From positions 1-64,000 of the forward strand of contig JAQTUF010000004.1 of assembly GCA_028710865.1 (NCBI GenBank): a stretch of 64,000 nt of DNA, read 5' to 3'. Source of the DNA: Candidatus Shapirobacteria bacterium (GTDB lineage: Bacteria > Patescibacteria > Microgenomatia > UBA12405). Both the position numbers and the translations under genes were made by a program. This document shows positions 51,647 to 61,895 of this stretch, in pieces. Under the pieces are notes generated by a model. That model did no database searches. It was given only the letters and a program-made list of their open reading frames with translations, and was not told the origin of the DNA. The first letter of the stretch is position 1. Each line of letters opens with the position of its first letter.

Positions 51647-53614
51647 ATGAAAAAAAGTGAAGGATTATTTAATAGTTTTAAAAAACTAATGGATAAAATA
51701 AATAAGAAGAGAGATGAGAGTATTCCTAAAAAAGATATAGGGAAACAGAATCAAAAAAAGACTAATTTGAATAATGATTTTTTGAAGAATTTACCACCAG
51801 GAGTGAAAATTAAAAAAATTGAAATAGGTCCGAAACAAGTAATTAGAACAATCATTTATGTAATTTTGTTTTTTTGGATAATATCAACAGTAAGACAATT
51901 ATTAGTATCAGACAACGTACTACAGGTACCGATTTCACAAATAATCGAATCGGCTAAAAAGAATGATATTTCAGAAATCACAGTAACTGATAATGAAATT
52001 TTGGCTAAATTAAAAAATGAAGATAAAACTTTAGTGTCTTCCAAAGAAACTTCAATATCTTTGACTGAAATTTTACAAAAGGAAGGAGTAGATTTGGGAC
52101 AAATTAATTTGAAAGTGGATAATAAACAGGGGTGGAAAATGTTGGGTGAAATAGTGACTTTGGTATTGACAGTAGGTTTACCAATTTTGTTGATTTTATG
52201 GTTTTTAAGAAAGCAATCTGGGGCAAATGGTGGAGGTATGTTTGGTTTTGGAAAATCAACGGCTAAACTTTTTATAAAGGGAAAACAAAACATGACTTTT
52301 AAAGATGTAGCTGGAGTAAAAGAAGCTAAAGATGATTTGATGGAGGTAGTAGATTTTTTGAAGCATCCGGAAAAATATCATAAAATGGGAGCTAGAGCGC
52401 CAAAAGGAGTATTGTTAGTGGGACCAAGTGGGGTAGGTAAAACATTGTTGGCTAAGGCAGTGGCAGGAGAGGCAAATGTACCATTTTATAGTATGGCTGG
52501 TTCAGAATTTATGGAAATGTTGGTAGGAGTGGGAGCCTCTAGGGTAAGAGATTTATTTGGAACAGCAAAGAAAGCTGGTAAGGCAATTATTTTTATTGAT
52601 GAAATTGATGCAATTGGACGAATGAGAGGAGGAATGGATGGAGGACATGGAGAGAGGGAACAAACTTTAAATCAAATCTTAGTAGAAATGGATGGATTTG
52701 AAGCTAATACAGCAGTGGTGGTATTGGCGGCAACTAATAGAGGAGACTTACTTGATCCAGCTTTGCTTCGACCAGGTCGGTTTGATAGACGAGTAGTATT
52801 GGAATATCCTGATCTTGAGGCTAGAAAAGAAATTTTGGCAATACATGCTAGAGGGAAACCATTTGAAGATAAGGTTAATTGGGAAACAGTAGCTAGGGGG
52901 ACAGTGGGTTTTTCGGGAGCTGATTTGGAAAATATGTTAAATGAAGCAGCAATTGCGGCAGCAAGAATGAATCAGATTAAGATTAGTATGGAAGATATTG
53001 ATGAGGCATCTCTAAAAGTGAAATTAGGGTCAGAAAAAAGAAGAACTCAAACTGATGATGATAAATTAATGACAGCTTATCATGAAGCTGGACATGCTAT
53101 TGTAAATTTTATGGAAGGATTGGATCCAGTTTCTAAGATTTCGATTGTTTCACGGGGAATGGCATTGGGATTTACATTGATTCCACCTAAGAAAGATATA
53201 ATTCATCAAACAAAGGGAAAATTGATAAAACAGATGGCGATGGCGATGGGTGGAAGAGCGGCTGAAGAAATTGTTTTTAAGGATATTACAACTGGAGCAG
53301 CATCGGATATTTCTCATGTGACTAATATAGCTAGGAGTATGGTGATCGAATGGGGAATGAGTGATTTGGGCCCAATAAACCTAGGACCACAGATTGATAT
53401 TAATGATTTTGGTAAGGCTTATATAGAACCATCAAAAATTTCGGATCGAATGATGTCAAAGGTGGATGAGGAAATTAAAAAACTAGTTGATGAAGCATTT
53501 AGTGAAGCTAAAAAAGTATTGACTAAAGATAGAAAAAAATTGGATAAATTAGCGAAAGTATTAATGGAAAAAGAAAGTTTGGGTGAAGAAGAGTTTGAAA
53601 AATTGATAAGTTAA
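51647..53614 (+). CDS. ftsH: ATP-dependent membrane metalloprotease FtsH
   Basis: Degrades membrane and regulatory proteins. Two membrane helices (about 64-82 and 165-187) bracket the outer domain. The AAA+ domain has Walker A GPSGVGKTLLAK, Walker B IIFIDEIDAIG and the second region of homology ATNRGDLLDPALLRPGRFDR. The zinc site HEAGH (about 480) is intact. 655 residues is normal. The N-terminus carries about 60 extra basic, polar residues before the first helix. TATAAT (51635-51640) ends 6 bases before the ATG. Confidence 0.95.
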   Translation: MKKSEGLFNSFKKLMDKINKKRDESIPKKDIGKQNQKKTNLNNDFLKNLPPGVKIKKIEIGPKQVIRTIIYVILFFWIISTVRQLLVSDNVLQVPISQIIESAKKNDISEITVTDNEILAKLKNEDKTLVSSKETSISLTEILQKEGVDLGQINLKVDNKQGWKMLGEIVTLVLTVGLPILLILWFLRKQSGANGGGMFGFGKSTAKLFIKGKQNMTFKDVAGVKEAKDDLMEVVDFLKHPEKYHKMGARAPKGVLLVGPSGVGKTLLAKAVAGEANVPFYSMAGSEFMEMLVGVGASRVRDLFGTAKKAGKAIIFIDEIDAIGRMRGGMDGGHGEREQTLNQILVEMDGFEANTAVVVLAATNRGDLLDPALLRPGRFDRRVVLEYPDLEARKEILAIHARGKPFEDKVNWETVARGTVGFSGADLENMLNEAAIAAARMNQIKISMEDIDEASLKVKLGSEKRRTQTDDDKLMTAYHEAGHAIVNFMEGLDPVSKISIVSRGMALGFTLIPPKKDIIHQTKGKLIKQMAMAMGGRAAEEIVFKDITTGAASDISHVTNIARSMVIEWGMSDLGPINLGPQIDINDFGKAYIEPSKISDRMMSKVDEEIKKLVDEAFSEAKKVLTKDRKKLDKLAKVLMEKESLGEEEFEKLIS

Positions 53615-53659
53615 ATTTTTTAATTTAATTTGGGATTAGAGAAATGTTATCATCGAAGT

Positions 53660-56128
53660 ATGAAGTTTATTATTTGGCAATATACGATTGGATGGAGATG
53701 GTATTGGAAACGAGTTTGGTTTAATTTAAAAAGATTATTTCATTTTTTTTCATTTGGAATATTATTAAAAACTTTATTGGCTCCATGGAAGAGATTAACG
53801 GTTGGTGGGGGTGTAGGTTTTGATATTAAAAAGTTTTTTGAAGATTTGTCTTTTAATGCAATTTCAATAGTAATAGGAGCAATAGTTAGATCAGTATTGA
53901 TAATTTTTTGCTTAATAATAGGAATATTATATTTGATAGTTTCAGTTCCTTTTTTTATAGTATGGTTGGTAGTGCCATTTTTAGGTTGGGGTTATTATGA
54001 GAGAGATCAGAAAAGATCAATAAATATTTTAAAAAATATAGAGAAAAGAATTAAAAGTAATCCTAGTCAGGCTGCAAAAATAATTTTTACTAGCGAACCT
54101 GGAAATTTTGTTAGAGGAAGAATGGAGAAAAAAATAGATGAAATTATAATGTCAATAACAATTACTCCTGAATCATTTAAGGATTTTGATAGTAGTAGTT
54201 TTGAAAAAATAATGAGTTGGTTTTTATCAAAAAATGATTCTGTGGAGGCAGCTTTCCAAAAATTGGAAATGACTAAAGATGATGTAATTTTGGCAGCAAA
54301 ATGGTGGGATAAGAGACAGTTGTTTTGGGGTTTAAATGAACAACAGAGATGGAGTTTGGGTAGACCAGGAATTGGGTGGGGGTTACTTTTTGGTTATACA
54401 CCTAATTTGGATAAATATAGTGAGGATTTGGGGGTTAAACAAAGCTTTTCCCACCATTTAATAGGGAGGGATCCTATTGTTAAGAGGATGGAACAGGTTA
54501 TTAATGGAGGAAAAAATATTTTACTTGTAGGTGATCCGGGAGTAGGAAAAATGACAGTAGTTTATGAATTTGCAGAGAGAGCAATCACAGGAAAATTAGG
54601 GAGAAAATTGGCTTATAAAAAATTGGTGTTATTGGATTATCAAATGGCAATGGCTGGAGCTGGAGATAAGGATTTTAAGAAAAAGATATTGGCAGATTTA
54701 ATGGAAGAGGCCAAAGCAGCTGGGAATATTTTATTAGTGATAAAAGATTTATTTAGGATTACTAACGCTGATTTTGAAGGTAATGATTACGCTGATGTGG
54801 TGACTAAGGCTTTGGAAAGAGGAAGATTAGGAATGATAGCTTTGACTGGAAGGGTAGAATATGAGAGATTTTTAGCAAATGATAGTCGAATTTTAAAAAC
54901 TTTTGAAGTAATTGAGATATTACCACCTAATAAGGATGAAGCGATGTTGATTTTAATGCAGGCAGTTAATGAAGTGGAATCAAAGATGAAAATAAAATTT
55001 TCGGTTCAGGCGATGAAGCAAATATTAGAAGGGAGTGATAAATATATAACAGAAACTCCTTTCCCAGAAAAGGCTTTAGAATTGATGGATCAAGTAGCGA
55101 TTAATAAAACTAGTGATGGGACTTTAGTGACGGCTGATGAGGTAAATAAGACTTTGTCAGAAAAGACAGGAATATCGATAAATAGATTAACAGAAGGAGA
55201 GAAAGAAAAATTGGGAAATTTGGAAAAAATTATAAGCAAAGAATTGATTGGTCAAAATATAGCAATAGAATGGATTGCAAAAAGCTTAAGAAGTCGGATA
55301 GCGGCAGCTAAAAATGAAAATAGGCCAGTGGGTTCATTTTTATTTTTGGGACCGACAGGGGTAGGAAAAACCCAAACAGCTAAGGTATTAGCAGATGTAT
55401 ATTACGCTTCAAGAAAAAGTATATTGAGATTTGATATGGCAGAATATGTAGGTGAAGAGGGATTGATGAGATTAGTAGGATCGGTGGATAAAAATCAACC
55501 TGGAATAATGACAACGGAGATAAAAAATCGGCCGGCAAGTTTATTATTATTGGATGAAATTGAGAAGGCACCACCAGAGATTTATAATTTGTTTTTAACG
55601 ATGCTTGATGAAGGTTATATTAATGATGCTAAAGGGAATAAAGTAATTTGTCGACATTTGTTTGTAGTAGCAACATCAAATGCAGGGGCAAAATTTATTA
55701 GAGAGCAAGTAATGAAAGGGATAAAAGGGGAAGAATTGCAAAAGAGGGTGGTTGACTTTGTTCAGAGTCAAGGGATATTTTCACCAGAATTTTTAAATAG
55801 ATTTGACGGAGTGGTGGTATTTGAACCATTGGAGGGTAAAGATTTGGTATCGATTGCGGTATTGATGTTGAGGGATTTACGGAGCAATTTGCTTGAAAAA
55901 AATATTAATATTAGTTTTGATGATAATGTGGCGGGGAAAATAGCTAAGGATGGATTTAATATAGAATTTGGGGCAAGGCCTATGAGAAGAATTGTAGATT
56001 TAATTTTGGGAGATTTGATAGGTAAGGCAATTATTGAAAATAAAGTTTTACCAGGAGATAAGATAAAAGTAGTGGGAGGGGAAGGAAAGAATGAATATAG
56101 AATTGAAAAGATAAAATTGGTATCATAG
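53660..56128 (+). CDS. Membrane-anchored double AAA+ ATPase, Clp-like
   Basis: 822 residues. The N-terminus has no Clp N-domain but has a membrane region with about three hydrophobic segments (about 20-45, 70-95 and 97-120). The first AAA+ domain carries NILLVGDPGVGKMTVVYEF (about 285); the second carries FLFLGPTGVGKTQTAKVLA (about 560), DEIEKAPPEIYNLFLTMLDEG, and the ClpB/ClpC-like end FSPEFLNRFDGVVVFEPL and IEFGARPMRRIVD. It likely unfolds or remodels proteins at the membrane. The ATG at 53660 has TATCAT 6 bases upstream. It runs into the 800-residue unknown 3 bases later, ahead of the secretion genes. Confidence 0.82.
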   Translation: MKFIIWQYTIGWRWYWKRVWFNLKRLFHFFSFGILLKTLLAPWKRLTVGGGVGFDIKKFFEDLSFNAISIVIGAIVRSVLIIFCLIIGILYLIVSVPFFIVWLVVPFLGWGYYERDQKRSINILKNIEKRIKSNPSQAAKIIFTSEPGNFVRGRMEKKIDEIIMSITITPESFKDFDSSSFEKIMSWFLSKNDSVEAAFQKLEMTKDDVILAAKWWDKRQLFWGLNEQQRWSLGRPGIGWGLLFGYTPNLDKYSEDLGVKQSFSHHLIGRDPIVKRMEQVINGGKNILLVGDPGVGKMTVVYEFAERAITGKLGRKLAYKKLVLLDYQMAMAGAGDKDFKKKILADLMEEAKAAGNILLVIKDLFRITNADFEGNDYADVVTKALERGRLGMIALTGRVEYERFLANDSRILKTFEVIEILPPNKDEAMLILMQAVNEVESKMKIKFSVQAMKQILEGSDKYITETPFPEKALELMDQVAINKTSDGTLVTADEVNKTLSEKTGISINRLTEGEKEKLGNLEKIISKELIGQNIAIEWIAKSLRSRIAAAKNENRPVGSFLFLGPTGVGKTQTAKVLADVYYASRKSILRFDMAEYVGEEGLMRLVGSVDKNQPGIMTTEIKNRPASLLLLDEIEKAPPEIYNLFLTMLDEGYINDAKGNKVICRHLFVVATSNAGAKFIREQVMKGIKGEELQKRVVDFVQSQGIFSPEFLNRFDGVVVFEPLEGKDLVSIAVLMLRDLRSNLLEKNINISFDDNVAGKIAKDGFNIEFGARPMRRIVDLILGDLIGKAIIENKVLPGDKIKVVGGEGKNEYRIEKIKLVS

Positions 56129-56131
56129 GTT

Positions 56132-58534
56132 ATGAGTGAATTTCAACCAATCAGTGGAATGGAAAGGAATTTTACAGTAGGTGAGGTGGAAAAGGTGGTT
56201 GAGCAGAAGATTTTGAATGTTTCTAATAAAATTACAGAAACTGGTCTTTTTAAGAGAGAAAATTTTGAAACAGAACAAAGAAGGACGGATGTTTTGGATG
56301 AAGTAGTTGGATTAGCAAGTGATGGAGTGATTGGTTCATATAAAGATTTGATTGATAGGAGTTGTGCTGATAATTATGATCAAACAGTTATAAATAGTAC
56401 TTTTGATATTTTAAAGAAAGGAAGTTCTTTAGCTATAAATGGTGATCAGGAGTTGCAAACAAGTTTAAATATAGGTGGGTTGAGAGAAATTATGCCAGAG
56501 GGAGCTAAATATGATAATGGTGGTCATTCTAAATTAGATTTAGAGAATGGAATATTGGAGGTGACAATAACCAACCCTAAAATAAGAGAAATTTATAGAG
56601 AAATTAGTGATATTAGGGATGATTTTGATTTTTCTATTCCTAAGCAAAGGGTAATGGCTGCGAGTGAAATGGAACCGTATTATGACACATTGATAACTAT
56701 GAGGAATGAAGCTCGAGTGAATGGTTTTAGAGATGAGTGGTTTGCGGCTAATGCTTATATTAATACTGAAATTGGTTTTTTATATGGGGAGTCGAATGTT
56801 AAAGATAGATCAATTGATGGGGCTGATGGGTTAGCGGTTTTAGGACCGATGGTACAGGCAGCGGAAAAGATGAGCAAGGCAGCAGAAAAAATAAGTAAGG
56901 CTTTTGAACCAAAAAAAGGAAATAAGAGAGGTAGTAGTACAGCTGATGGAACAGTTTTCCAACATGAGGAGTTTAATTTTAATGGAAGTGAACAAGAACA
57001 AATGGGATATATTGAAGAAAGGTTAAATGTGATTGAAAATTATAATACAGAGGATATTAAAAGGGAATTGGCTTTAAGTCAGGTAACTTATCCATTATTT
57101 TATTTGAAAGATAACCCTTTTGCAAATAAGGTTCCGGATAAAATTAAAGAAATTTTAAGAGCTAGACTTTCATTAAAAGCGATTGGTGATGCAATGGATA
57201 AAAATAGTGGTTTTGTTGGTAAAAATGGTGAAGGAGTGATTAGAGTTGTTGAAGGATTAACAAAGGAAGGTTTTGATTTATCACCAGAGGTTATAAAAAT
57301 GTTTTTTAATAATGGGATAGATGGTTTAAAGACGGCTGAAGCTTGGAATTTGCAGGAAATGTTTAATTTTGGTTATGAGACGATGTTGAATTTGGTTTGG
57401 AATAAGAGAGAGAAAAATTTTTATGGAAAGGTGGGGGAGTTGTTAAAAACATATTATCCAAATGGGAATGATTTCTTTAAGATGGTATCTTTAAGTGAGG
57501 CACTTAAAGGTACTAAATATGAGGGTTTAAACCGTAATTATTTTTTGGATAAATGTGGAAGCATTCCTAGGGCAGAAATATGTAGGGAATATATGATTTC
57601 ATCGATTTGGGAGTTGATGGCAAAAGAATTTATTAGAAATAGTGGTGATATTAATCATCAATTGACTGAAGGTGAACTCGGGCTTTTGAGATATAAAGCT
57701 GAAAAATCAGTTCAAATGATGGAGTTTATGTATCATGCGACAGGAGAAGATTCTGTAGTTAATTGGGATTTTATAAATGGAGATGAAGTGGCTGAAGTTG
57801 TAAATTCAGGTTTATGTCGTACTTTGGATGGAATAAGGGGAAAGAAATCTAAATTGGTGGGTCCTAAAATAAGCATAAATGGAGTATCTCATTTATCAGC
57901 TGGTTTTGTGAGACAATTTTCTGTTCATGAAGGGTTCAATGGTGGAAAGGTTCATGCAAGTCCAGATCAAGCTATTTATATGGGTAATAATATTTTTTTG
58001 AAAGAACTGGAGAATATGCATATTCCTTTCAGAGGGGTGGATATGAAGGGTTTAAATAGTAATTCTCAAATTAGATTTGAGAAATTGAATGGTAAACAAC
58101 TTTGGGCTCCTTGGTGGTCTTCTATTTTTATGAAAAAATTGTGGCAAGCTAGATCTGATATTTTAGATTCGGAAACACCATTACCTAGGGATGTTTTAAA
58201 GCAACAATATTTACAATCGGTGATTGATCATTTTAATAAAGTTGATGGTGAAGTTGGTAATAATGGGGTAGTTAAGACTAATTGGTTGGCTGGTAAAATA
58301 CAGATGCTTTTATTTAGTCCAGATTCGACTTGGACATATCAAGATTTTAAAGCATTTAAGAGTTTAATTTTAAATTATAAATATACCAATGAAGATGGTA
58401 GTGGTGATGGAAATGCATTTGTAACAGATAAACAGTGGAAATGGATTGAAACTCGTCTTAATTTAAATAAAAATTTGGGAAGACTTAGAAGACATGAAAT
58501 AGTAATGTCGGTACTAAAGGGAAAGAAAAGATAA
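56132..58534 (+). CDS. Large soluble protein of unknown function
   Basis: 800 residues and no family that I recognise. No signal peptide or membrane helix is visible. The sequence is mixed helix and loop, with many aromatic residues in the C-terminal 250 (for example MGNNIFLKELENMHIPFRG and LWAPWWSSIFMKKLWQARSD). A Lys/Ser-rich disordered patch lies near 265-290. It starts 3 bases after the Clp-like ATPase gene and is surely cotranscribed, so it is a candidate adaptor, substrate or partner of that ATPase and possibly of the secretion machine encoded next on the other strand. Confidence 0.6.
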   Translation: MSEFQPISGMERNFTVGEVEKVVEQKILNVSNKITETGLFKRENFETEQRRTDVLDEVVGLASDGVIGSYKDLIDRSCADNYDQTVINSTFDILKKGSSLAINGDQELQTSLNIGGLREIMPEGAKYDNGGHSKLDLENGILEVTITNPKIREIYREISDIRDDFDFSIPKQRVMAASEMEPYYDTLITMRNEARVNGFRDEWFAANAYINTEIGFLYGESNVKDRSIDGADGLAVLGPMVQAAEKMSKAAEKISKAFEPKKGNKRGSSTADGTVFQHEEFNFNGSEQEQMGYIEERLNVIENYNTEDIKRELALSQVTYPLFYLKDNPFANKVPDKIKEILRARLSLKAIGDAMDKNSGFVGKNGEGVIRVVEGLTKEGFDLSPEVIKMFFNNGIDGLKTAEAWNLQEMFNFGYETMLNLVWNKREKNFYGKVGELLKTYYPNGNDFFKMVSLSEALKGTKYEGLNRNYFLDKCGSIPRAEICREYMISSIWELMAKEFIRNSGDINHQLTEGELGLLRYKAEKSVQMMEFMYHATGEDSVVNWDFINGDEVAEVVNSGLCRTLDGIRGKKSKLVGPKISINGVSHLSAGFVRQFSVHEGFNGGKVHASPDQAIYMGNNIFLKELENMHIPFRGVDMKGLNSNSQIRFEKLNGKQLWAPWWSSIFMKKLWQARSDILDSETPLPRDVLKQQYLQSVIDHFNKVDGEVGNNGVVKTNWLAGKIQMLLFSPDSTWTYQDFKAFKSLILNYKYTNEDGSGDGNAFVTDKQWKWIETRLNLNKNLGRLRRHEIVMSVLKGKKR

Positions 58535-58551
58535 TAATTTTATGATTCTTA

Positions 58552-60114
58552 TTACTCTTCGTTAGTTGGAGCCTCATCTTCAGTACCTTCTTTACCATCA
58601 CCTGCTTCTGGTAGTCCAGCTTGTTTTTCTTTATATCTAACGTCTGATTTACTACTTCTACTTGTCATCACATTTTCAACAGCAAGACTTCTAGCGGTTT
58701 GTCCAGCAGCTTTGGCTGATCTTAACCCTGGAATTGTACCGACAGCTTCACCAATGGCTTGACCAAACGGTGAAGGTTTAATTTGGAAGATAAACTCAGG
58801 AATTAATTTTGGAAGTTTGGCAAGTAGAAGGAGACCTCCTAGGCCGAAAAGAGTAGCAATAAAATGACCATTATCAGAAATACTACTAATCATTGAAGGT
58901 GCCCACATATAGGTAGAATTCCATAAAGTGTCCATTATTTTTTTAATTAGGGTTAATATTATGAGACTGATAGGGAAGACCATAAAATTGGCAAAAATAT
59001 CTATAAACCACTTACCAAAACCCATCTTAATACCAGGTATAGCTCCAAGGGCAATTTCTAGAGGAGCAATAATAGTTTTGAGGATGATAACAACATAACA
59101 TTTAGCAATTCCAAAGGCGAATTTGACCATATTAACAAAAATGAAGATTAATAAAACTAAAAAGACTATGATGTATGCAAGAGCGCCAATTATCCATCCA
59201 ACAATATTTCCTGCACCGCTGGCATTTAAAATAATATCATTGACAAGCCCTGTAGTTAAAATCCATGGTGACCCACCGATGTTGCTAATTTCGAAAAGTT
59301 TACCAAACATGTATGGATTAGTGGCTAACTCTAAAGTAGAACTAGTGTCAATGTTTCCTGTATAGAAATCGGGGATATTAGGGGTAGAGTTTTTGATTAT
59401 GGAAATACCGAGACCAGTAATGACGTAACTAAAATCAACTAGAAGTCCGACGATAGCGTAGGAAAATGTGACTAGAATTAGCGAAGTAATAATTTTGGGA
59501 ATAGAATTTTGAATATTAATAACAGCTTGGGGGCTAATTTTTATACGAAGCATAATCATAATACCCATAATGACAAAAACTAGTGAAAAAAGAACATAAG
59601 TAGTGTTTCTAAACCCTTTCCAAAGTTCCATAATTGGTTTAAGACCTTCAAATCCACTTTCTGCATAAGCTGGTTTACCTAATAAATTATTTTTGATATA
59701 GGCTATATATTCAACTCCAGAAATGGGAACTTTATATAACATGGCAATACTTTTATTGGTGAAGCCGATTAAACCGCCAGGAGTCCAACTGGTATTTTTT
59801 TTACCTTCAAGAACATCGTCTGGAACAGTACCAGCTAGGACATTGATTCCGACCATAGCATTACTGCCGGCGGATTCTTTCATCCATGATTCTTGGTTAT
59901 TGCCTTCTTCCATAGCACTTTGTTTTTGTTTAAAACCATCAACGGCTTCTGAAGGAATAGCTTCGGTGGCTAATATATTTTTGGTAATAAAAATAGTTAA
60001 AACGGAAATTACCACAATGAGAGTTAATTTTAAGTGTTTATTATTTAATTTAGGAAGAATAGAAAGATCGCGGCGGTTGAGATAGTGAAGAAAAGATTTA
60101 ATTTTTGATCTCAT
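58552..60114 (-). CDS. TrbL/VirB6-like secretion channel protein
   Basis: 520 residues with a first membrane or signal helix (about 30-47) and a 120-residue outer segment. About seven more helices follow (starting near 170, 207, 290, 325, 360 and 395), the usual plan of TrbL/VirB6 proteins of type IV secretion systems, which form the inner-membrane channel. The tail (about 455-520) is polar with many Glu and Gly residues. It is the last gene of the minus-strand secretion operon that includes the VirB2-like pilins. Confidence 0.75.
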   Translation of the reverse strand: MRSKIKSFLHYLNRRDLSILPKLNNKHLKLTLIVVISVLTIFITKNILATEAIPSEAVDGFKQKQSAMEEGNNQESWMKESAGSNAMVGINVLAGTVPDDVLEGKKNTSWTPGGLIGFTNKSIAMLYKVPISGVEYIAYIKNNLLGKPAYAESGFEGLKPIMELWKGFRNTTYVLFSLVFVIMGIMIMLRIKISPQAVINIQNSIPKIITSLILVTFSYAIVGLLVDFSYVITGLGISIIKNSTPNIPDFYTGNIDTSSTLELATNPYMFGKLFEISNIGGSPWILTTGLVNDIILNASGAGNIVGWIIGALAYIIVFLVLLIFIFVNMVKFAFGIAKCYVVIILKTIIAPLEIALGAIPGIKMGFGKWFIDIFANFMVFPISLIILTLIKKIMDTLWNSTYMWAPSMISSISDNGHFIATLFGLGGLLLLAKLPKLIPEFIFQIKPSPFGQAIGEAVGTIPGLRSAKAAGQTARSLAVENVMTSRSSKSDVRYKEKQAGLPEAGDGKEGTEDEAPTNEE

Positions 60115-60185
60115 TTATATTTAAGTTTAACAAAATATGGATAAATTATTTTAGATGATTTTTTCTTATTTGTAAAAAGTATTGG

Positions 60186-61037
60186 TTATTGCCAAGAATT
60201 AGGTCGAAGGCCATTGAGCCCACCATTTTGACCTTCGGGGGAAAAATTTTGATCTAGTTGGTTTTGAAGATCTTTACTAGATTTATTGGAATCTTGATCT
60301 TTATTGGGAATTGGGGTTTTGATTATTTTTTTACTATTTTCCTCCTCCTTATCAGTGGTGTCTTTGGGGACAAGATAAAAATCATCATAGATTTTTTGGT
60401 AACAATTTAATTTATTTTCAGGGATAGAGTCAGAATAATTTTTCTCGACTAGATCAATAATATTTTGATCAGTGTCAATTAACTTATTTTGATCATTGGA
60501 ACAGTAAAATTGTTTTTGAAGTTGAACAAAATAATGAGCTAAATCTTTAATAGAGACGGTTTGACAATCAGTTAGGTCTAAATCCTTAAGTTCATCAGAA
60601 GTGGCATCTTTGTTTTTAATAAAACAATTACTATCATTTAGACAAATTTGGGATAGATCAGTATTAGGGTAATCAGGTGTATCTAAAGTAACTTTTTTAA
60701 TGATATTACCTTTGAGACAAGTTTGACTTTGAGAACCGGTGAGACGAGTGCCTGAAGATGAATGTTTATTTTTGTAATTTGGGTCATTAGTATCGCCATA
60801 GTCATTCATATCAGATCGGACTTCTTCTGAAGTTCGACTGGTATCTATTTCATAATCAGTTTTGACGAAAATACCAGAAACCCAATTCCAAAAATCATTC
60901 CAGGCTTTTTCTATTGGACTGGGTTCATTGGTGGTGGTTGAGGTGGGAGTGGGGGTTTGGGCAGTGATAATAATAAAATGACCAGAGAATGAAAAGAAAA
61001 GACAAAAAAGAGAAAAAACTAAAAAAAAGCGTTTCAT
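60186..61037 (-). CDS. Secreted protein of the secretion cluster
   Basis: An N-terminal signal peptide (RFFLVFSLFCLFFSFSGHF, cleavage probably near residue 25) is followed by a Thr/Pro-rich linker and an outer domain containing about seven cysteines in pairs. The C-terminal 60 residues are Asn/Gln/Asp/Lys-rich. No family recognised. The ATG at 61037 was preferred (GGAAA upstream) over an earlier frame start that overlaps the pilin gene. It probably acts outside the membrane as a structural or adhesive part of the apparatus. Confidence 0.6.
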   Translation of the reverse strand: MKRFFLVFSLFCLFFSFSGHFIIITAQTPTPTSTTTNEPSPIEKAWNDFWNWVSGIFVKTDYEIDTSRTSEEVRSDMNDYGDTNDPNYKNKHSSSGTRLTGSQSQTCLKGNIIKKVTLDTPDYPNTDLSQICLNDSNCFIKNKDATSDELKDLDLTDCQTVSIKDLAHYFVQLQKQFYCSNDQNKLIDTDQNIIDLVEKNYSDSIPENKLNCYQKIYDDFYLVPKDTTDKEEENSKKIIKTPIPNKDQDSNKSSKDLQNQLDQNFSPEGQNGGLNGLRPNSWQ

Positions 61038-61041
61038 TTGA

Positions 61042-61404
61042 TTAATTTCCAACTTTGAATTGAGTAACATCGACGCCAGTAAAATTTTTAATAAATAAGA
61101 GAATTAACCAAGAAATAATGACACCAACTAAACCAATAATAGACATGGTGAGGGTGGATGAGGCGGCTTCGGTTTTTTTTGGGTCACCACCAGAAGTAAG
61201 ATATTTAAAACCCCCAATAATAAACATAGCAAAGAAAGCTAATCCAGCGATAGTGGTAATAATTTGGAGAATATTGGCAAAAAGACATTCAAAACCTTTG
61301 ATGGTAGCAACATCAGAAAATTCACCAGTACCAACACAATTTCCATTCCAATCGGTTTGAGCAAGAACGGATTTAGGAATAAAAATATTGAGCGGATTTA
61401 GCAT
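61042..61404 (-). CDS. VirB2/TrbC-like pilin protein 1
   Basis: 120 residues: an N-terminal hydrophobic leader, an outer loop with a CVGTGEF...FECL cysteine pair, then two membrane helices (about 45-72 and 88-110) joined by a short loop with SGGDPKKTEAAS. This is the two-helix pilin plan. The ATG at 61404 has TATAAT on the minus strand (61411-61416) 6 bases upstream, directly after a terminator, so it starts a new transcript. Confidence 0.75.
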   Translation of the reverse strand: MLNPLNIFIPKSVLAQTDWNGNCVGTGEFSDVATIKGFECLFANILQIITTIAGLAFFAMFIIGGFKYLTSGGDPKKTEAASSTLTMSIIGLVGVIISWLILLFIKNFTGVDVTQFKVGN

Positions 61405-61421
61405 AAGTAGATTATACAATA

Positions 61422-61454
61422 AAAAAACCCTCCAAGAGTGTTGGAGGGTTTAAA
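61422..61454 (-). terminator. Rho-independent terminator in the pilin operon
   Basis: On the minus strand AAACCCTCCAA pairs with TTGGAGGGTTT around a 5-base loop, followed by Ts. It lies between pilin genes and would reduce transcription from the upstream pilins into pilin 1 and the channel genes. Confidence 0.9.
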
Positions 61455-61465
61455 TTGTAAAGAAA

Positions 61466-61846
61466 TTATTGGAATGATGGAATAGAAAGATTTCCAAGAA
61501 TATCAATACCGAAAACGGTACCAATAAGCTTCATAATAGCCCAGGCAGCGAAGACGATAGCTAAGCCGATAAGGGCGTTGGTAATTTGGGAACGAGCTTC
61601 ACCAACTTTTTTTTCATCTCCACCAGAGGTAACCCATCTAAGACCTCCAAAAACTAAGATAAAGAAGAAAACTAAGGCGACGACAATAAGAACTAGGCTA
61701 ATAGCACCGGAAATTATGCCACCAGCAGTTAAATTCTCAAGATTTTGGAAGCTACCATTTTCAGTAGTAATTTTTAAAGTATCAGCAGCATATACGGGAG
61801 CGACTAGAGCTGATAGTTGGATTTTATGTTTTATGTTGTTAAGCAT
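61466..61846 (-). CDS. VirB2/TrbC-like pilin protein 2
   Basis: 126 residues with a signal-like start ending PVYAADTL, then two helices (about 45-70 and 85-112) around a loop containing TSGGDEKKVGEAR. A paralogue of the neighbouring pilins. Followed by a strong terminator, so it may be the most abundant product of its transcript, as expected for a major pilin (inference). Confidence 0.78.
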   Translation of the reverse strand: MLNNIKHKIQLSALVAPVYAADTLKITTENGSFQNLENLTAGGIISGAISLVLIVVALVFFFILVFGGLRWVTSGGDEKKVGEARSQITNALIGLAIVFAAWAIMKLIGTVFGIDILGNLSIPSFQ

Positions 61847-61895
61847 GTTTTTTTTAATTAATGATTAATTGATGATAACAGTAATTTAAATAAAA

